From an uncultured Planctomycetota bacterium (GTDB lineage: Bacteria > Planctomycetota > Planctomycetia > Gemmatales > HRBIN36), in the NCBI GenBank assembly GCA_937944855.1, contig CALFAY010000009.1, forward strand, positions 1-64,000: DNA of 64,000 nt, given 5' to 3'. The first letter of the stretch is position 1. Each line of letters starts with the position of its first letter. Shown here one piece after another: positions 44,190 through 53,978 of this stretch. The position numbers and the translations under genes are program-made. The notes under the pieces were generated by a model that worked only from the letters and a program-made list of their open reading frames with translations, did not search any database and was not told the DNA's origin.

Positions 44190-46106
44190 ATGAGAATCCG
44201 CTTGGTCGCGCCGGTGATGACGGCTCTGGTTGCCTGCGTGGCAGCCTCTGCCGCCTTCGCCAGTGACTGTGGCGCAGCCAAGTACGCCAGTTGTCCGCAG
44301 GCGGCCGCTTGCGATCCGTGTTGCTACGCGACCTGTCGCGCCCAACATCGGACGTGCTACAAACTGGTGTACGACACGGTCCTGGAGAAGCGCTGGCACA
44401 CCTGCTACCAGACCGTTGAAGAGTGCGTCATGAAGCCCGTCACCCGGGTCTGCTACAAGGACGAGTGCCGCGTCGTCTGCAAAACGGTTTACGACACCTG
44501 CTACAAGACCGTCCAGCAGACCTGCTACAAACCGTGCTATGAGACGCACTACAAGGAATGCCACTACAAGGTCTGCAAGCCGGTTTACGAGACGGTCATG
44601 AAGGACTGCGTCCAGACCGTCTGCAAGCCGGTCTACGAGACCACCTACAAGGAATGCACCTACACCATCTGCAAGCCGGTCCAGGAGGTGAGGGAGTGCA
44701 AGACCTACCACCGGATCACCGTCCGCATCGACGACCCCGAAGTCCGGCACTGCGAGAAAGTCATCTGCAAGCCGGTCCAGGAGACGATCTGGAAGGAATG
44801 CACCTACACCATCTGCAAGCCGGTCCAGGAGTGCTGCGAACGGGAAGTCTGCTGCACGATGTATAAGACCGTCGAGGAGACCTGCTACAAGGACGTCGTC
44901 AAGAAGGTCAAGAAGCAGGTTTGCGAGATGAAGCCGGTGTGCAAGACGATCTACCACGAGAAGTGCGAGACCTACTGCGTACCAGGTCGGCGGCACTTCA
45001 AGCTCTGCCGCGAAGACGGCTGCTCCTACACCGATCCTTGCACTGGAGCCAACTGCGTCAAAAGCTCGGCCCTGCGGTTCGTGACCTGCCAGGATCCGCC
45101 CACGGTGCAGACCCGCGTCGTCAAGGTGCCGGTCAAGGTCACGGAGATGGTGCCGGTGACGCGGACGGTCGAAGAGTGCGTCGTCGAGAAAGTTCCCTAT
45201 AAGGTCTGCCGTCAGGTTCCCTACACGGTGGTCAAGAAGGTGCCGTACACCGTCTGCAAGATGGTGCCGGAAACCGTGGTCAAAAAGGTGCCGGTGACCG
45301 TGTGCAAGATGGTGCCGGAGGTGGTCAAGGAAACCTACACGGTCCACCGCTACCGGGACGTGACGGGAGCCTACGTTGACGAGAAGGGCGTGGCTCACGA
45401 TCAGCCGGTCGAAGGGGCCAAGTTCGTCGAGGGGGCCAAGATCGAGCGGACGCACACCTACACGGTCTGCAAGATGGTGCCCGAGACAGTCGTGAAGAAA
45501 GTGCCGGTGACGACTTGCCGCATGGTCACGGAACAGGTCCGCAAGCAGGTGCCGGTGACGGTCTGCAAGATGACCTACGAGGACTGCGTCAAGAAGGTGC
45601 CGTACACCGTCTGCAAGATGGTGCCCTACACGGTGACCAAGCAGGTAGCGGTGTGCGTGCCGCAGCAGGTGCAGACCACGGTCCATTGCAAGGTGCCGTA
45701 CAAGGTCACCGAGATGGTTCCGGTCAAGGTCTGCAAGAAGGTGCCGGTCAAGGTGTGCGTGGAAGTGTGCAAGCCGGTCTGCCGCAAGGTGCCGGTCGAT
45801 GTCTGCGAGTGCGTCTGCGACGAACCGCGGTGCAGCATCCTGCACAACTGGGTGGATCGCATCCGCTGCCTGCTGCACAGCCACGCCGACCCGTGCTGCC
45901 AGCCGGTCTGCTGCGAACCGTGCAAGCCCGTCTGCTGCGATCCGTGCTGCCAGCCGGGCATCCTGCATCGGCTCTTCGAGCGGCTGATGTGCTGCTTCCC
46001 CAGCTGCGACCCCTGCTGCGTCAGCGGCTGCTCCAGCTGCGGCGACTTGCAGCCCACCCCTCCGGCCCCGGCTGCCGAGAAACTGCCGGCTCCGTCGCCG
46101 AAGTAA
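44190..46106 (+). CDS. Secreted cysteine-rich YTV-type repeat protein (long form)
   Basis: A 638-residue exported protein with a signal peptide cut near residue 24. The first ~270 residues are repeats of the form CKPVYETxxKEC and CYKTV. The second ~330 are repeats of VPYTVCKMVPETVVKKVP. The end is very Cys-rich (CCQPVCCEPCKPVCCDPCC). This matches the planctomycete YTV-type family of cell-wall-associated proteins reported in Rhodopirellula, where cross-linking by disulfides is expected. The ATG follows GTAAGGAGG. A second, shorter relative is encoded 8.8 kb away. Long antisense frames here are repeat artefacts. Confidence 0.88.
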   Translation: MRIRLVAPVMTALVACVAASAAFASDCGAAKYASCPQAAACDPCCYATCRAQHRTCYKLVYDTVLEKRWHTCYQTVEECVMKPVTRVCYKDECRVVCKTVYDTCYKTVQQTCYKPCYETHYKECHYKVCKPVYETVMKDCVQTVCKPVYETTYKECTYTICKPVQEVRECKTYHRITVRIDDPEVRHCEKVICKPVQETIWKECTYTICKPVQECCEREVCCTMYKTVEETCYKDVVKKVKKQVCEMKPVCKTIYHEKCETYCVPGRRHFKLCREDGCSYTDPCTGANCVKSSALRFVTCQDPPTVQTRVVKVPVKVTEMVPVTRTVEECVVEKVPYKVCRQVPYTVVKKVPYTVCKMVPETVVKKVPVTVCKMVPEVVKETYTVHRYRDVTGAYVDEKGVAHDQPVEGAKFVEGAKIERTHTYTVCKMVPETVVKKVPVTTCRMVTEQVRKQVPVTVCKMTYEDCVKKVPYTVCKMVPYTVTKQVAVCVPQQVQTTVHCKVPYKVTEMVPVKVCKKVPVKVCVEVCKPVCRKVPVDVCECVCDEPRCSILHNWVDRIRCLLHSHADPCCQPVCCEPCKPVCCDPCCQPGILHRLFERLMCCFPSCDPCCVSGCSSCGDLQPTPPAPAAEKLPAPSPK

Positions 46107-46152
46107 CCCTTGAGTGACCGGACCTGCCGGTTCGGTTCTCGCCATCGAAACG

Positions 46153-46194
46153 CGGGGCGAGCCTTCCTCGGAAGTGCTCGCCCCGACGTCTTTT
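46153..46194 (+). terminator. Intrinsic terminator after the long YTV gene
   Basis: A 9-bp stem, CGGGGCGAG and CTCGCCCCG with a 15-base loop, followed by ACGTCTTTT. It starts 47 bases past the YTV stop codon and lies before the convergent gene's stop at 46236. Confidence 0.75.
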
Positions 46195-46235
46195 CATGAC
46201 TTCGCTGCGCTGGCCGCCCAGGTTAGGGGTCGGTA

Positions 46236-48206
46236 TCAGTCGCTGTACTCCCGCTTTAGCACTGCCCAGCAGCGCGGATCCGGGCCGAGGTCGCATCCCG
46301 TCAGTTCCCGCAGGGCGAACAACACTGGCCCATGGTGCTGCGGCTGCGTCAGGTTAGCAAACTCCTCCCGCTCCTTGGCTGTGGCGGGTCGAATCATGAG
46401 GAGATAGTCGAAGCGCTGCTGGCCCGGCCAGGCACCCGAGTCGGGTACCGTCAGGGTCACGGAGAAATCCTGCCGTAACCGAGTGACATCGGCCCGGACT
46501 AGCGCTTCTCCTAAGTCGTAATATGCCGGGGAGCGCACGTCGAAGCCGTCGGGCAAGGGCTGACCAGGCACCGGGGCGCGGCTGACCAGGTTGCCGTTGG
46601 GGTTGTCCGTCGGTTTGTGGCACAGCAGGCAGTTGGCCAGGTGGTTGATCTTGACCATCTCGACACGCAACGGCTCGCCTCGGAACGACTCCAGCGGGAC
46701 CAGATTGTGCATGTAGCTTGGCTTGTCCTTGCGATCCTGCGGATAAATCATCCGCGGATCCTTGGAGTTTTCCAGCAGAGCAATCAAGTGCGGCACGGCC
46801 TTGCGGTCTTCGAGAGCGACCAGGGCCTCGGCGGCGTGCTCCGCGGCGGGGAGCCAGGGATACATCAGCCCGGCAAGCAGCTTCTGCCGGTAGCTTTCGA
46901 TTGGCCGGGTCCGCAAAGCTTCGATGGCCGCTTCCCGTACCTGGGGCGAGATGTCGAAGAGAGCCATCCGGGCCAGGGCGTCCGTGGACTTCTGGCAGGG
47001 GATGTCTCGCATCATCTCGACGAGGAATAGCCGAAGGGCTTTGGTCTCCGGTTCCAGGATTTGGCACAGCGTCGAAATGGCTTCAGGACGATACCACTCG
47101 CTACACTGGCTTTCGATCTCGTTCCGGAAGACTTCCATGTCAAGCCGATTGTCCCCGACGCTGCCGAACAAACCGGCCCGACCGGCCAACGAATCTTTGT
47201 TGGTCGCCTTTGCCAAAACTTTACGCAGTTTGCGTGATAACACGTCAAGCTCCGTGGCCTCATCCGGCGGGAAAAGACTTTCCAACTCATTCTTAAGGCC
47301 GGGTAAATGCTTTCGGAATTGCGTCAGACTGGAAACGACATACGGCGGGGTCTTCAGGGGCGTCGTTTCCTTTTCCAGGTTCCTGACATTCTGCAAATCC
47401 GGTTCAAAAAGGCGGCGAAATCGCGAGGTAGTGGACTGTCGGATCCAGACCGGATTGATGAGCAGATCGGGTACCTTGGTCAGTTCTGCCCGAACGCGCG
47501 ATTCCGGAACCTCTCGAATGCGCTTGAACTCCCGGAGCGGACTACGGCTCGGCGAAGCAGAGAGCACGCCGACCTTCGAGGGAGGCTCAGGTTCTTTGTT
47601 GTCGGCAACCCGAGGCTCCTCTTCCGAGATGGGCTTGGCGGGCGGTTCAGCAGCGGGTTGCTCATTATCCTTGGTAATCTGTGGTGCAGGCTTCTCTTCT
47701 TCGACTTCTTTGGGCGAGGTAAGAGAAGCGGGCGGATTCTTCGGATGAGGCACATCGGCCGGGGAGGGCGGATTACTCTGGGTTAGCCCGACAACTTCCC
47801 GGGTCGGCTCTTCAGCCTTGGGTTCGGCGGGTTGGGCCATCGGTTCGGACGCACGGAGATCGTCGAAGCCGGAACGACCATCTTCAGAAGGGATGGCCGC
47901 ACGCGTGGCTAAAGCCTCCTTCGGAGTTACCGCAGCCACCGCCGGATTGGCAGCCTCCTTCCATTGCAACCACAGATAGCCCCCGCCGACGAGCGAACCG
48001 GCAGTCAATACCGTGACGCCGATCAGCACGAAAGCGACTTTCAATCCCCCTGACGATCCGGAGGACATGGGCGGCGTACCAATTGAGGGCGTGATCGGCA
48101 CATGAAAACTCTGCTTACACTTGGGACAACGAATCGGCGCGGAGAGATTCAGCCGAAGCACTGCCAATAACGATGTGCAATGGGGACAGCGAATCTGGGC
48201 GCTCAT
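46236..48206 (-). CDS. Zinc-ribbon membrane protein with HEAT-like region and CxxCH motif
   Basis: A 656-residue protein. Residues 5-30 hold a zinc ribbon (CPHC...CPKC), a membrane span follows at ~55-75 (VAFVLIGVTVLTAGSLVGGG), then a Glu/Pro/Lys-rich linker (~100-230). The C-terminal half has helical HEAT-like repeats (SPQVREAAIEALRTRP, AAEHAAEALVALEDRKAVPH). After them comes NCLLCHKPTDNPNG, a c-type heme-like CxxCH found in planctomycete HEAT proteins. The topology places the ribbon inside and the CxxCH outside. The start ATG has AGGGAGG upstream. Function unknown. Confidence 0.72.
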   Translation of the reverse strand: MSAQIRCPHCTSLLAVLRLNLSAPIRCPKCKQSFHVPITPSIGTPPMSSGSSGGLKVAFVLIGVTVLTAGSLVGGGYLWLQWKEAANPAVAAVTPKEALATRAAIPSEDGRSGFDDLRASEPMAQPAEPKAEEPTREVVGLTQSNPPSPADVPHPKNPPASLTSPKEVEEEKPAPQITKDNEQPAAEPPAKPISEEEPRVADNKEPEPPSKVGVLSASPSRSPLREFKRIREVPESRVRAELTKVPDLLINPVWIRQSTTSRFRRLFEPDLQNVRNLEKETTPLKTPPYVVSSLTQFRKHLPGLKNELESLFPPDEATELDVLSRKLRKVLAKATNKDSLAGRAGLFGSVGDNRLDMEVFRNEIESQCSEWYRPEAISTLCQILEPETKALRLFLVEMMRDIPCQKSTDALARMALFDISPQVREAAIEALRTRPIESYRQKLLAGLMYPWLPAAEHAAEALVALEDRKAVPHLIALLENSKDPRMIYPQDRKDKPSYMHNLVPLESFRGEPLRVEMVKINHLANCLLCHKPTDNPNGNLVSRAPVPGQPLPDGFDVRSPAYYDLGEALVRADVTRLRQDFSVTLTVPDSGAWPGQQRFDYLLMIRPATAKEREEFANLTQPQHHGPVLFALRELTGCDLGPDPRCWAVLKREYSD

Positions 48207-48325
48207 GGGCAACCTCCCTTGAACCTGAAACCTGCAATGCTTGACCAGCTTAAACGGCAAAGCCGCTTTATCCTACCCAAACGTAATTCGCTTGTGAATA
48301 ACTAAAATTGCAAAATCATGTTCAA

Positions 48326-48345
48326 GCGTACTTTTGCGTACTTTT
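48326..48345. repeat. Tandem decamer GCGTACTTTT (two copies)
   Basis: Two perfect adjacent copies of GCGTACTTTT in an AT-rich stretch 120 bases upstream of the zinc-ribbon/HEAT gene start. Position and spacing of one helical turn fit a regulator-binding site, but this is only suggestive. Confidence 0.55.
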
Positions 48346-48451
48346 TAGACTAATCGAGGAAAAAACGGGTCGCCGGGGCTTGTCTTACAGGCCGATCTCA
48401 GAGCGCAGCTGCAACCAGTCCCCGTAGCACACTGGTATCAGCGGGGGCCGA

Positions 48452-50404
48452 TCAGGCCCTAGTCTCGGAGCGCTGCCGGGCCAGGCTCAGGAATTCCTCC
48501 GCCAGGCGGCGGGCAAGGACGGCGGCAGCGTTGCGTTCCGCTTGCCAGGATTCGTCTGACATGGCAGGGGGCCGAGGCGGCGTGCAGGTTTCCACATAGA
48601 GCTTGGCCTTCGGCTCGGTGCCGCTGGGGCGAAGGGCCAGACGTGCCCGGTCGCCCAGGCGGAACCACAGGACATTGCGGGAAGCGGCGTCGGTTTGCCC
48701 CTTCCACGGTCCCAGACGACCGGCGGGATTGCGAAGATCCTCGAACTCCGTGACCGGCAGACCGGCCAAGACCCGCGGCGGATCGCTGCGGAGCGAGTCC
48801 AGCAGGGCCATCATCTGCTGCTTGCCAAGGATGCCGCTCATCGCCAGCGTCCGCAATTCGCTGTGGAAGTAGCCGAATTCGCGGTAAATCTCTTCCAGGT
48901 ATTCCACAACGGTTCGGCCCCGACGTTTTTGATGGAGCGCCAACTCCGCCAACAGCAAGGCGGCTCCGGCGGCGTCCTTATCCCGAAGTTCCGCCGTGGT
49001 CAGAATGCCGTGGCTTTCTTCGCAGGCGAGAACCAAATCCTCGGGACGGGCTTGCACGTCTTCGTAGCGGCCGGTTTCTTCCAGACACTGCAATACCTGG
49101 GCAATGTATTTGAACCCGACCAGCAGATTGTCAACCACCTGACAATTGAACTTGCGAGCGATGCGCGTGACCAGGTTGGTCGTCACCTCGGTCTTGATGA
49201 CCAGGGGCGAGGCGGGTAGCCGACCCTGATCGGCCAGGGCCTGCAATTTGAAGTGGGTGAGCAAAGCGGCGATTTCATTGCCGGTGAAGTAGCGCCAGTC
49301 GTCGGCGGCGAGAGGTTGGGCTGGATCGGCTCGGCGGCGTGGAGCCAAGGCTCCGATGCGGTCGGCGTCCGGATCGGTGGCCAGCACCAGTTCCGTTTCC
49401 GGTCGGGACAATGCCACCTGACGGGCAGCGTCGAAGGCGGCGGGGACTTCGGGATTGGGAGAAACGACCGCAGGGAACCGGCCGTCCGGCTCCATCTGCC
49501 CGGGGACCGGCAACACTACGAAGCGCTGCCGCTCCAGAAGTTCCTTGGCCGTCATGCCGCCGACACCGTGCAACGGGGTGAACACGACGGTACACTCCCC
49601 CGGACGGGCCGGGCCAAGCAGACTGCCCCGCTCCAGCAGCCGCAGGTAAGCATCGTGAACTTCATCTTCAATCGGCCGCAACAGAAAGCTGCGTTGCACT
49701 TCGTTCCACGGCAGGCTGCGGATAATCGAGACCTGATCCACGAGGTCAGCCATGATCTGATCTTCGGGCGGCACCGGCTGACCGCCGCGTTCATCGTAGA
49801 ACTTCCCGCCGTTGTCATCCGGCGGATTGTGCGACGCCGAGATGTTCAAGCCGCCGTGCGCGCGGTAGTAGCGGATGGCGAACGACAGTTCCGGTGTGGC
49901 CAGATAACGGGTCGAGTCCGCCGGCAGCAGGTAACTGACGATGCCGTTGGCGGCGTACACTCCAGCAGCACAGCGGGCCAAGTCCCGGGAGGTCAGACCC
50001 AGCAGAGGATTGGGGAGATTCGGATTGTACTGTTGGCGAACGTCGTCGAAGCGTCGAACGTCGTAGGCCAGCACGACGCACAGCGGATCGACGTTCGGAA
50101 ACCGCTCCCGGAGGTATTCACAGTGTCCTTGAACGGAAGCCCCTAAGGTCCAGGGGTTCATGCGGTTCGGGCCGATGCCGACAGGGCCGCGCCGGCCTCC
50201 GGTTCCGAAGGGGAGAACCTGGTAGAAACGGTCGAGCAGACCAGCCCATTGTTCCTGTTCGATGAGCCAAAGAATCTGAGGACGGTAAGCCGCGAACGGA
50301 TCTTCGCTCAGCCATTGTTCCAGGTACTTCAAAGCCCGTTGACGAACGGCATCGTCCACCTCGAGGCGTGCGAATCCAGCAGCGGCGCGGGCCAAGGAAT
50401 CCAT
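48452..50404 (-). CDS. Phosphohexomutase (phosphoglucomutase/phosphomannomutase family)
   Basis: A 650-residue enzyme that moves phosphate between C1 and C6 of hexoses. The phosphoserine loop is NISASHNPPDDNGGKF, the metal loop is ATDPDADRIGAL, the sugar-binding loop is CEESHGILT, and the C-terminal phosphate site is RPSGTEPKAKLYVE. Its length fits the long phosphoglucomutase (PgcA-like) form. I chose the ATG at 50404, with CAGGAG upstream although 12 bases away. A GTG at 50452 overlapping the pyruvate carboxylase stop by four bases is the alternative, and would couple translation. Confidence 0.92.
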   Translation of the reverse strand: MDSLARAAAGFARLEVDDAVRQRALKYLEQWLSEDPFAAYRPQILWLIEQEQWAGLLDRFYQVLPFGTGGRRGPVGIGPNRMNPWTLGASVQGHCEYLRERFPNVDPLCVVLAYDVRRFDDVRQQYNPNLPNPLLGLTSRDLARCAAGVYAANGIVSYLLPADSTRYLATPELSFAIRYYRAHGGLNISASHNPPDDNGGKFYDERGGQPVPPEDQIMADLVDQVSIIRSLPWNEVQRSFLLRPIEDEVHDAYLRLLERGSLLGPARPGECTVVFTPLHGVGGMTAKELLERQRFVVLPVPGQMEPDGRFPAVVSPNPEVPAAFDAARQVALSRPETELVLATDPDADRIGALAPRRRADPAQPLAADDWRYFTGNEIAALLTHFKLQALADQGRLPASPLVIKTEVTTNLVTRIARKFNCQVVDNLLVGFKYIAQVLQCLEETGRYEDVQARPEDLVLACEESHGILTTAELRDKDAAGAALLLAELALHQKRRGRTVVEYLEEIYREFGYFHSELRTLAMSGILGKQQMMALLDSLRSDPPRVLAGLPVTEFEDLRNPAGRLGPWKGQTDAASRNVLWFRLGDRARLALRPSGTEPKAKLYVETCTPPRPPAMSDESWQAERNAAAVLARRLAEEFLSLARQRSETRA

Positions 50405-50448
50405 AAAGGGGCAAGACTCCTGCAACAAGGAATGTACACGCTCGCGGC

Positions 50449-53400
50449 TCACGCGGCGGTTCGGCCATCGACTTCTTCAAAACGGACCACGAGGTCTCCG
50501 GAATCGACCTGCGTGCCGGGACGCACCAGCACCTCAGCGACTTTCCCGGCCCGCTCCGCATACACTGTGGTTTCCATCTTCATCGCTTCCAGCGTGAAGA
50601 GCTTTTGGCCCTTGGCGACCTGTTCGCCAGCGGCCACGGTGACGTTGACCACCAGCCCGGGCATGGGCGCGCCGACGTGTTGGGGATTGCCCGGCTCCGC
50701 CTTGGGATGAGCACGTACGTCGGCCGCCAGACTGCGGTCCAGGACCAGCACTTCCCGCGGCTGTCCGTTCAGTTCAAAGAACACCAGGCGTCGACCGTCC
50801 TCGTGCGGATCGCCGACGGTCAGAAACTTGATGATAAGCGTCTTGCCCGGCTCGATGTCCACGCTGATTTCCTCTCCCGGTTGCAGACCGTAGAAGAAAG
50901 CCGGGGTGGGCAGCACGCTGGTGTCGCCGTACTTCCGCTGATGGTCCAGGTAGTCGGCGAACACCCGCGGATACAGCAGCGAAGTCACGACTTCCTGACC
51001 CGTCGGCGGACGTTTGAGGACGGTTTCGAGCTTCTTGGCGGCGGCGTCGAAGTCGGCGGGCGGCAGCAAGGCTCCGGGCCGTTCGGTCATCGGCTTGCGG
51101 TTGCCGAGGATCCGCTTTTGCAGTTGCTCCGGGAACCCGCCGGGCGGCTGGCCGAGCCGACCTTCGAACAACTCCACCACCGATTCTGGGAAGGCCAGCT
51201 GCCGGTCGCCTTCGAGCACGTCCTTCGGCGTCAGGTTGTTGCCGACCATGAATAAGGCCATGTCGCCGACAACCTTGGAAGTCGGCGTCACCTTGATGAT
51301 GTCGCCGAACATCTTGTTGACCTCGGCGTACATGGCGCAGACTTCCCGCCAGCGGCTGGCCAAGCCCATCGCCGCCGCCTGCTGCTGCAAATTGCTGTAT
51401 TGTCCGCCGGGCATTTCGCACTGGTACACGTCGGCCGTGGGAGCAAGTTGCCCCGCCTCGAAAGCTGCGTAATAAGTACGGACCTGCTCCCAGTATTCAG
51501 CGGCCTGTTGCAAAGCGTCGGCGGGAAGCCCGGTGTCCCGGAGCGTGTTGCGGAACGCATCCACCAGGGCATTGAGGTTCGGTTGACTGGTCAGCCCCGA
51601 GAGCGGGGCCATCGCCCCGTCCACGATGTCCACCTGCTCTTCGGCGGCCAGCACATAAGCTCCCGCCTGCACCCCGGCGCAGTCGTGCGTGTGGAAGTGG
51701 ATCGGCACTCCGACTTCCTGCCGCAACGTCCGAATCAACAGTTGGGCTGCATACGGCTTGCACAGCCCAGCCATGTCCTTGATGGCGATCAGATGTGCGC
51801 CCAGCTTCTCCAGTTTCTTCGCCAGCTCGACGTAGTATTTGAGGTTGTACTTGGGCCGGTTGGGGTCCAGGATGTCGCCGGTGTAGCAGATGGCCGCTTC
51901 ACACAGCATCCCCGTTTCCAGCACCGCCTCCATTGCCGGTCGCAGGTTCTCGACCCAGTTGAGGGCGTCGAAGATGCGGAACAGGTCGATGCCAGCCTGG
52001 GCCGCCTCCTTGACGAAGGCTTTGACCACGTTGTCCGGGTAGTTCGTGTAGCCGACCGCATTGGCCGCTCGCAGAAGCATCTGGAAGAGGATGTTGGGAA
52101 TCCGCTCCCGCAAATCGGCCAGCCGTTGCCAGGGCGACTCTTTGAGGAACCGCAAGGCCGTGTCGAACGTCGCTCCGCCCCACATCTCCAGGGAGAACAA
52201 GCCGGAAAGCCGCTCGGCGTAGTGCGGCGCGATCTGGAGCATGTCGTAGGTCCGCATCCGCGTCGCCAGCAGCGATTGATGGGCGTCCCGGAACGTGGTG
52301 TCGGTGACGAACAACTGCTTCTGCTCCCAGACCCAGCGGCAGAACGCTTCCGCACCCATGCTGCGAAAGCGGTCCCGCATGCCGGGCGGTCGGGGCTGCG
52401 GCTTGCGCGGCCGATGCGGCACCGCCCACGAGCTTTCCTCATGGCTGGGAGCCGCCGCCGCGGGTCGAGGTTTGCCCTTGGGAACGTTCGGATTGCCGTT
52501 GACGATCACCTCGCCCAGATAGGTCAGCAGCTTGGTCGCCCGGTCCTGACGGGCCGGCAACTCGTACAGTTCCCGGGTTTCGTCAATGAAGCGGGTGGTG
52601 AAGTCGCCGGTCAGAAACTTCGGATGCGTGACCAGGTTGATGAGGAACGGGATATTCGTCTTCACGCCGCGGATGCGAAACTCCTGAAGCGAGCGCTCCA
52701 TCCGGCGGACGGCATCAACGAAGCGGCGGCCGTGGGCCGTCACCTTGACCAGAAGCGAGTCGTAGTACGGAGTAATGACCGCGCCGCCGAACGCCGTGCC
52801 GGCGTCGAGCCGAATGCCCATGCCCGCCGCTGAGCGGTAGTGGCTCAAGCGGCCGTAGTCCGGCGTGAACTTGTTCGAGGGGTCTTCGGTCGTCACCCGG
52901 CACTGAATGGCGTGACCGAACGTCTGCACCTGTTCCTGCGAAGTCAGGCCGATTTCCGGGTCGGAAAGCGGATACCCGCAGGCCACGAGGATCTGACACT
53001 TCACGATGTCATAGCCGGTGATGGCTTCCGTGACCGTGTGCTCGACCTGAATGCGGGGATTGACTTCGATGAAGAAGAACTCGTTGCGGTCCACATCGAC
53101 GAGGAACTCGACGGTCCCGGCATTGTCGTAACGTACCGCGCGACCGATGGCGAGGGCAGCGTCGAGAATCTGCCCGCGGAGCCTGGGATCGAGGTTCTGG
53201 GCGGGAGCGATTTCGACGACCTTTTGATGCCGCCGTTGCAGGGAGCAATCCCGTTCGTACAGGTGAACCAGATTGCCATGCTGGTCGCCCATCAACTGCA
53301 CTTCGATATGCTTGGCTCGCGGAATGTAGCGTTCGAGAAACACATCCGGGATGCCAAAGGCAGTGCCCGCTTCCCGCTGCGCCTGTTCCAGAGCATCCTT

Positions 53401-53943
53401 GAGGTTTTCGGGTTGCAGGGCGACACGCATGCCGCGTCCGCCGCCGCCCATCGCCGCCTTGACGATCACCGGATAGCCGAGGCGTTGGGCCAGCTCCGAT
53501 GCTTCGTCGTAGCTCCGCACCGGCTCGCTGCTGCCGGGGAGAACGGGCACCCCCGCTTTTTCGGCCAGATGTCGGGCCTCCACCTTGTCGCCGAGTTGCT
53601 CCAGGATTTCGGTGCGCGGCCCGACGAAGATCAGCCCCGCCGCCCTCACCGCCCGAGCAAATTGCGGGTTTTCCGACAGGAAGCCGTAGCCCGGATGGAT
53701 GGCATCAATCTCGTGTTCCTGAGCGATGGCCAGGATGCCTTCGATGTCCAGATAGGCCCGGATCGGCTCGCCGACTTTGCCGACACGGTAGGCTTCGTCG
53801 GCCTTGAAACGGTGCAACGCGAAGCGGTCTTCGTAGGAGTAGATCGCCACCGTGCGAATGCCCAGCTCATGGGCGGTACGAAAGACCCGAATGGCGATCT
53901 CGCTGCGGTTGGCGACCAGAAGTTTGCGAATGCGGTGCGGCAT
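50449..53943 (-). CDS. pyc: Pyruvate carboxylase
   Basis: A 1,164-residue biotin enzyme that makes oxaloacetate from pyruvate and bicarbonate using ATP. In order: biotin carboxylase (~1-450) with AAMGGGGRGMRVAL and ERDCSLQRRHQKVVE; carboxyltransferase (~545-860) with VTDTTFRDAHQSLLATR and HFHTHDCAG; and C-terminal biotin domain with the biotinyl Lys in EAMKMETTV. All domains are in one chain and intact. It refills the TCA cycle and, with PPDK 5 kb away, connects pyruvate, oxaloacetate and PEP. The phosphohexomutase gene follows on the same strand. Confidence 0.97.
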   Translation of the reverse strand: MPHRIRKLLVANRSEIAIRVFRTAHELGIRTVAIYSYEDRFALHRFKADEAYRVGKVGEPIRAYLDIEGILAIAQEHEIDAIHPGYGFLSENPQFARAVRAAGLIFVGPRTEILEQLGDKVEARHLAEKAGVPVLPGSSEPVRSYDEASELAQRLGYPVIVKAAMGGGGRGMRVALQPENLKDALEQAQREAGTAFGIPDVFLERYIPRAKHIEVQLMGDQHGNLVHLYERDCSLQRRHQKVVEIAPAQNLDPRLRGQILDAALAIGRAVRYDNAGTVEFLVDVDRNEFFFIEVNPRIQVEHTVTEAITGYDIVKCQILVACGYPLSDPEIGLTSQEQVQTFGHAIQCRVTTEDPSNKFTPDYGRLSHYRSAAGMGIRLDAGTAFGGAVITPYYDSLLVKVTAHGRRFVDAVRRMERSLQEFRIRGVKTNIPFLINLVTHPKFLTGDFTTRFIDETRELYELPARQDRATKLLTYLGEVIVNGNPNVPKGKPRPAAAAPSHEESSWAVPHRPRKPQPRPPGMRDRFRSMGAEAFCRWVWEQKQLFVTDTTFRDAHQSLLATRMRTYDMLQIAPHYAERLSGLFSLEMWGGATFDTALRFLKESPWQRLADLRERIPNILFQMLLRAANAVGYTNYPDNVVKAFVKEAAQAGIDLFRIFDALNWVENLRPAMEAVLETGMLCEAAICYTGDILDPNRPKYNLKYYVELAKKLEKLGAHLIAIKDMAGLCKPYAAQLLIRTLRQEVGVPIHFHTHDCAGVQAGAYVLAAEEQVDIVDGAMAPLSGLTSQPNLNALVDAFRNTLRDTGLPADALQQAAEYWEQVRTYYAAFEAGQLAPTADVYQCEMPGGQYSNLQQQAAAMGLASRWREVCAMYAEVNKMFGDIIKVTPTSKVVGDMALFMVGNNLTPKDVLEGDRQLAFPESVVELFEGRLGQPPGGFPEQLQKRILGNRKPMTERPGALLPPADFDAAAKKLETVLKRPPTGQEVVTSLLYPRVFADYLDHQRKYGDTSVLPTPAFFYGLQPGEEISVDIEPGKTLIIKFLTVGDPHEDGRRLVFFELNGQPREVLVLDRSLAADVRAHPKAEPGNPQHVGAPMPGLVVNVTVAAGEQVAKGQKLFTLEAMKMETTVYAERAGKVAEVLVRPGTQVDSGDLVVRFEEVDGRTAA

Positions 53944-53978
53944 CGGTCCAGAGCAATCGGAGAATCCTAGCCTTTGAC

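Noticed and set aside
44100-46145. 681-residue minus-strand frame opposite the long YTV gene
   Set aside because: It is an artefact of the regular repeats (His/Asp/Leu-rich mirror), without a signal peptide or family motif; the sense strand has both.
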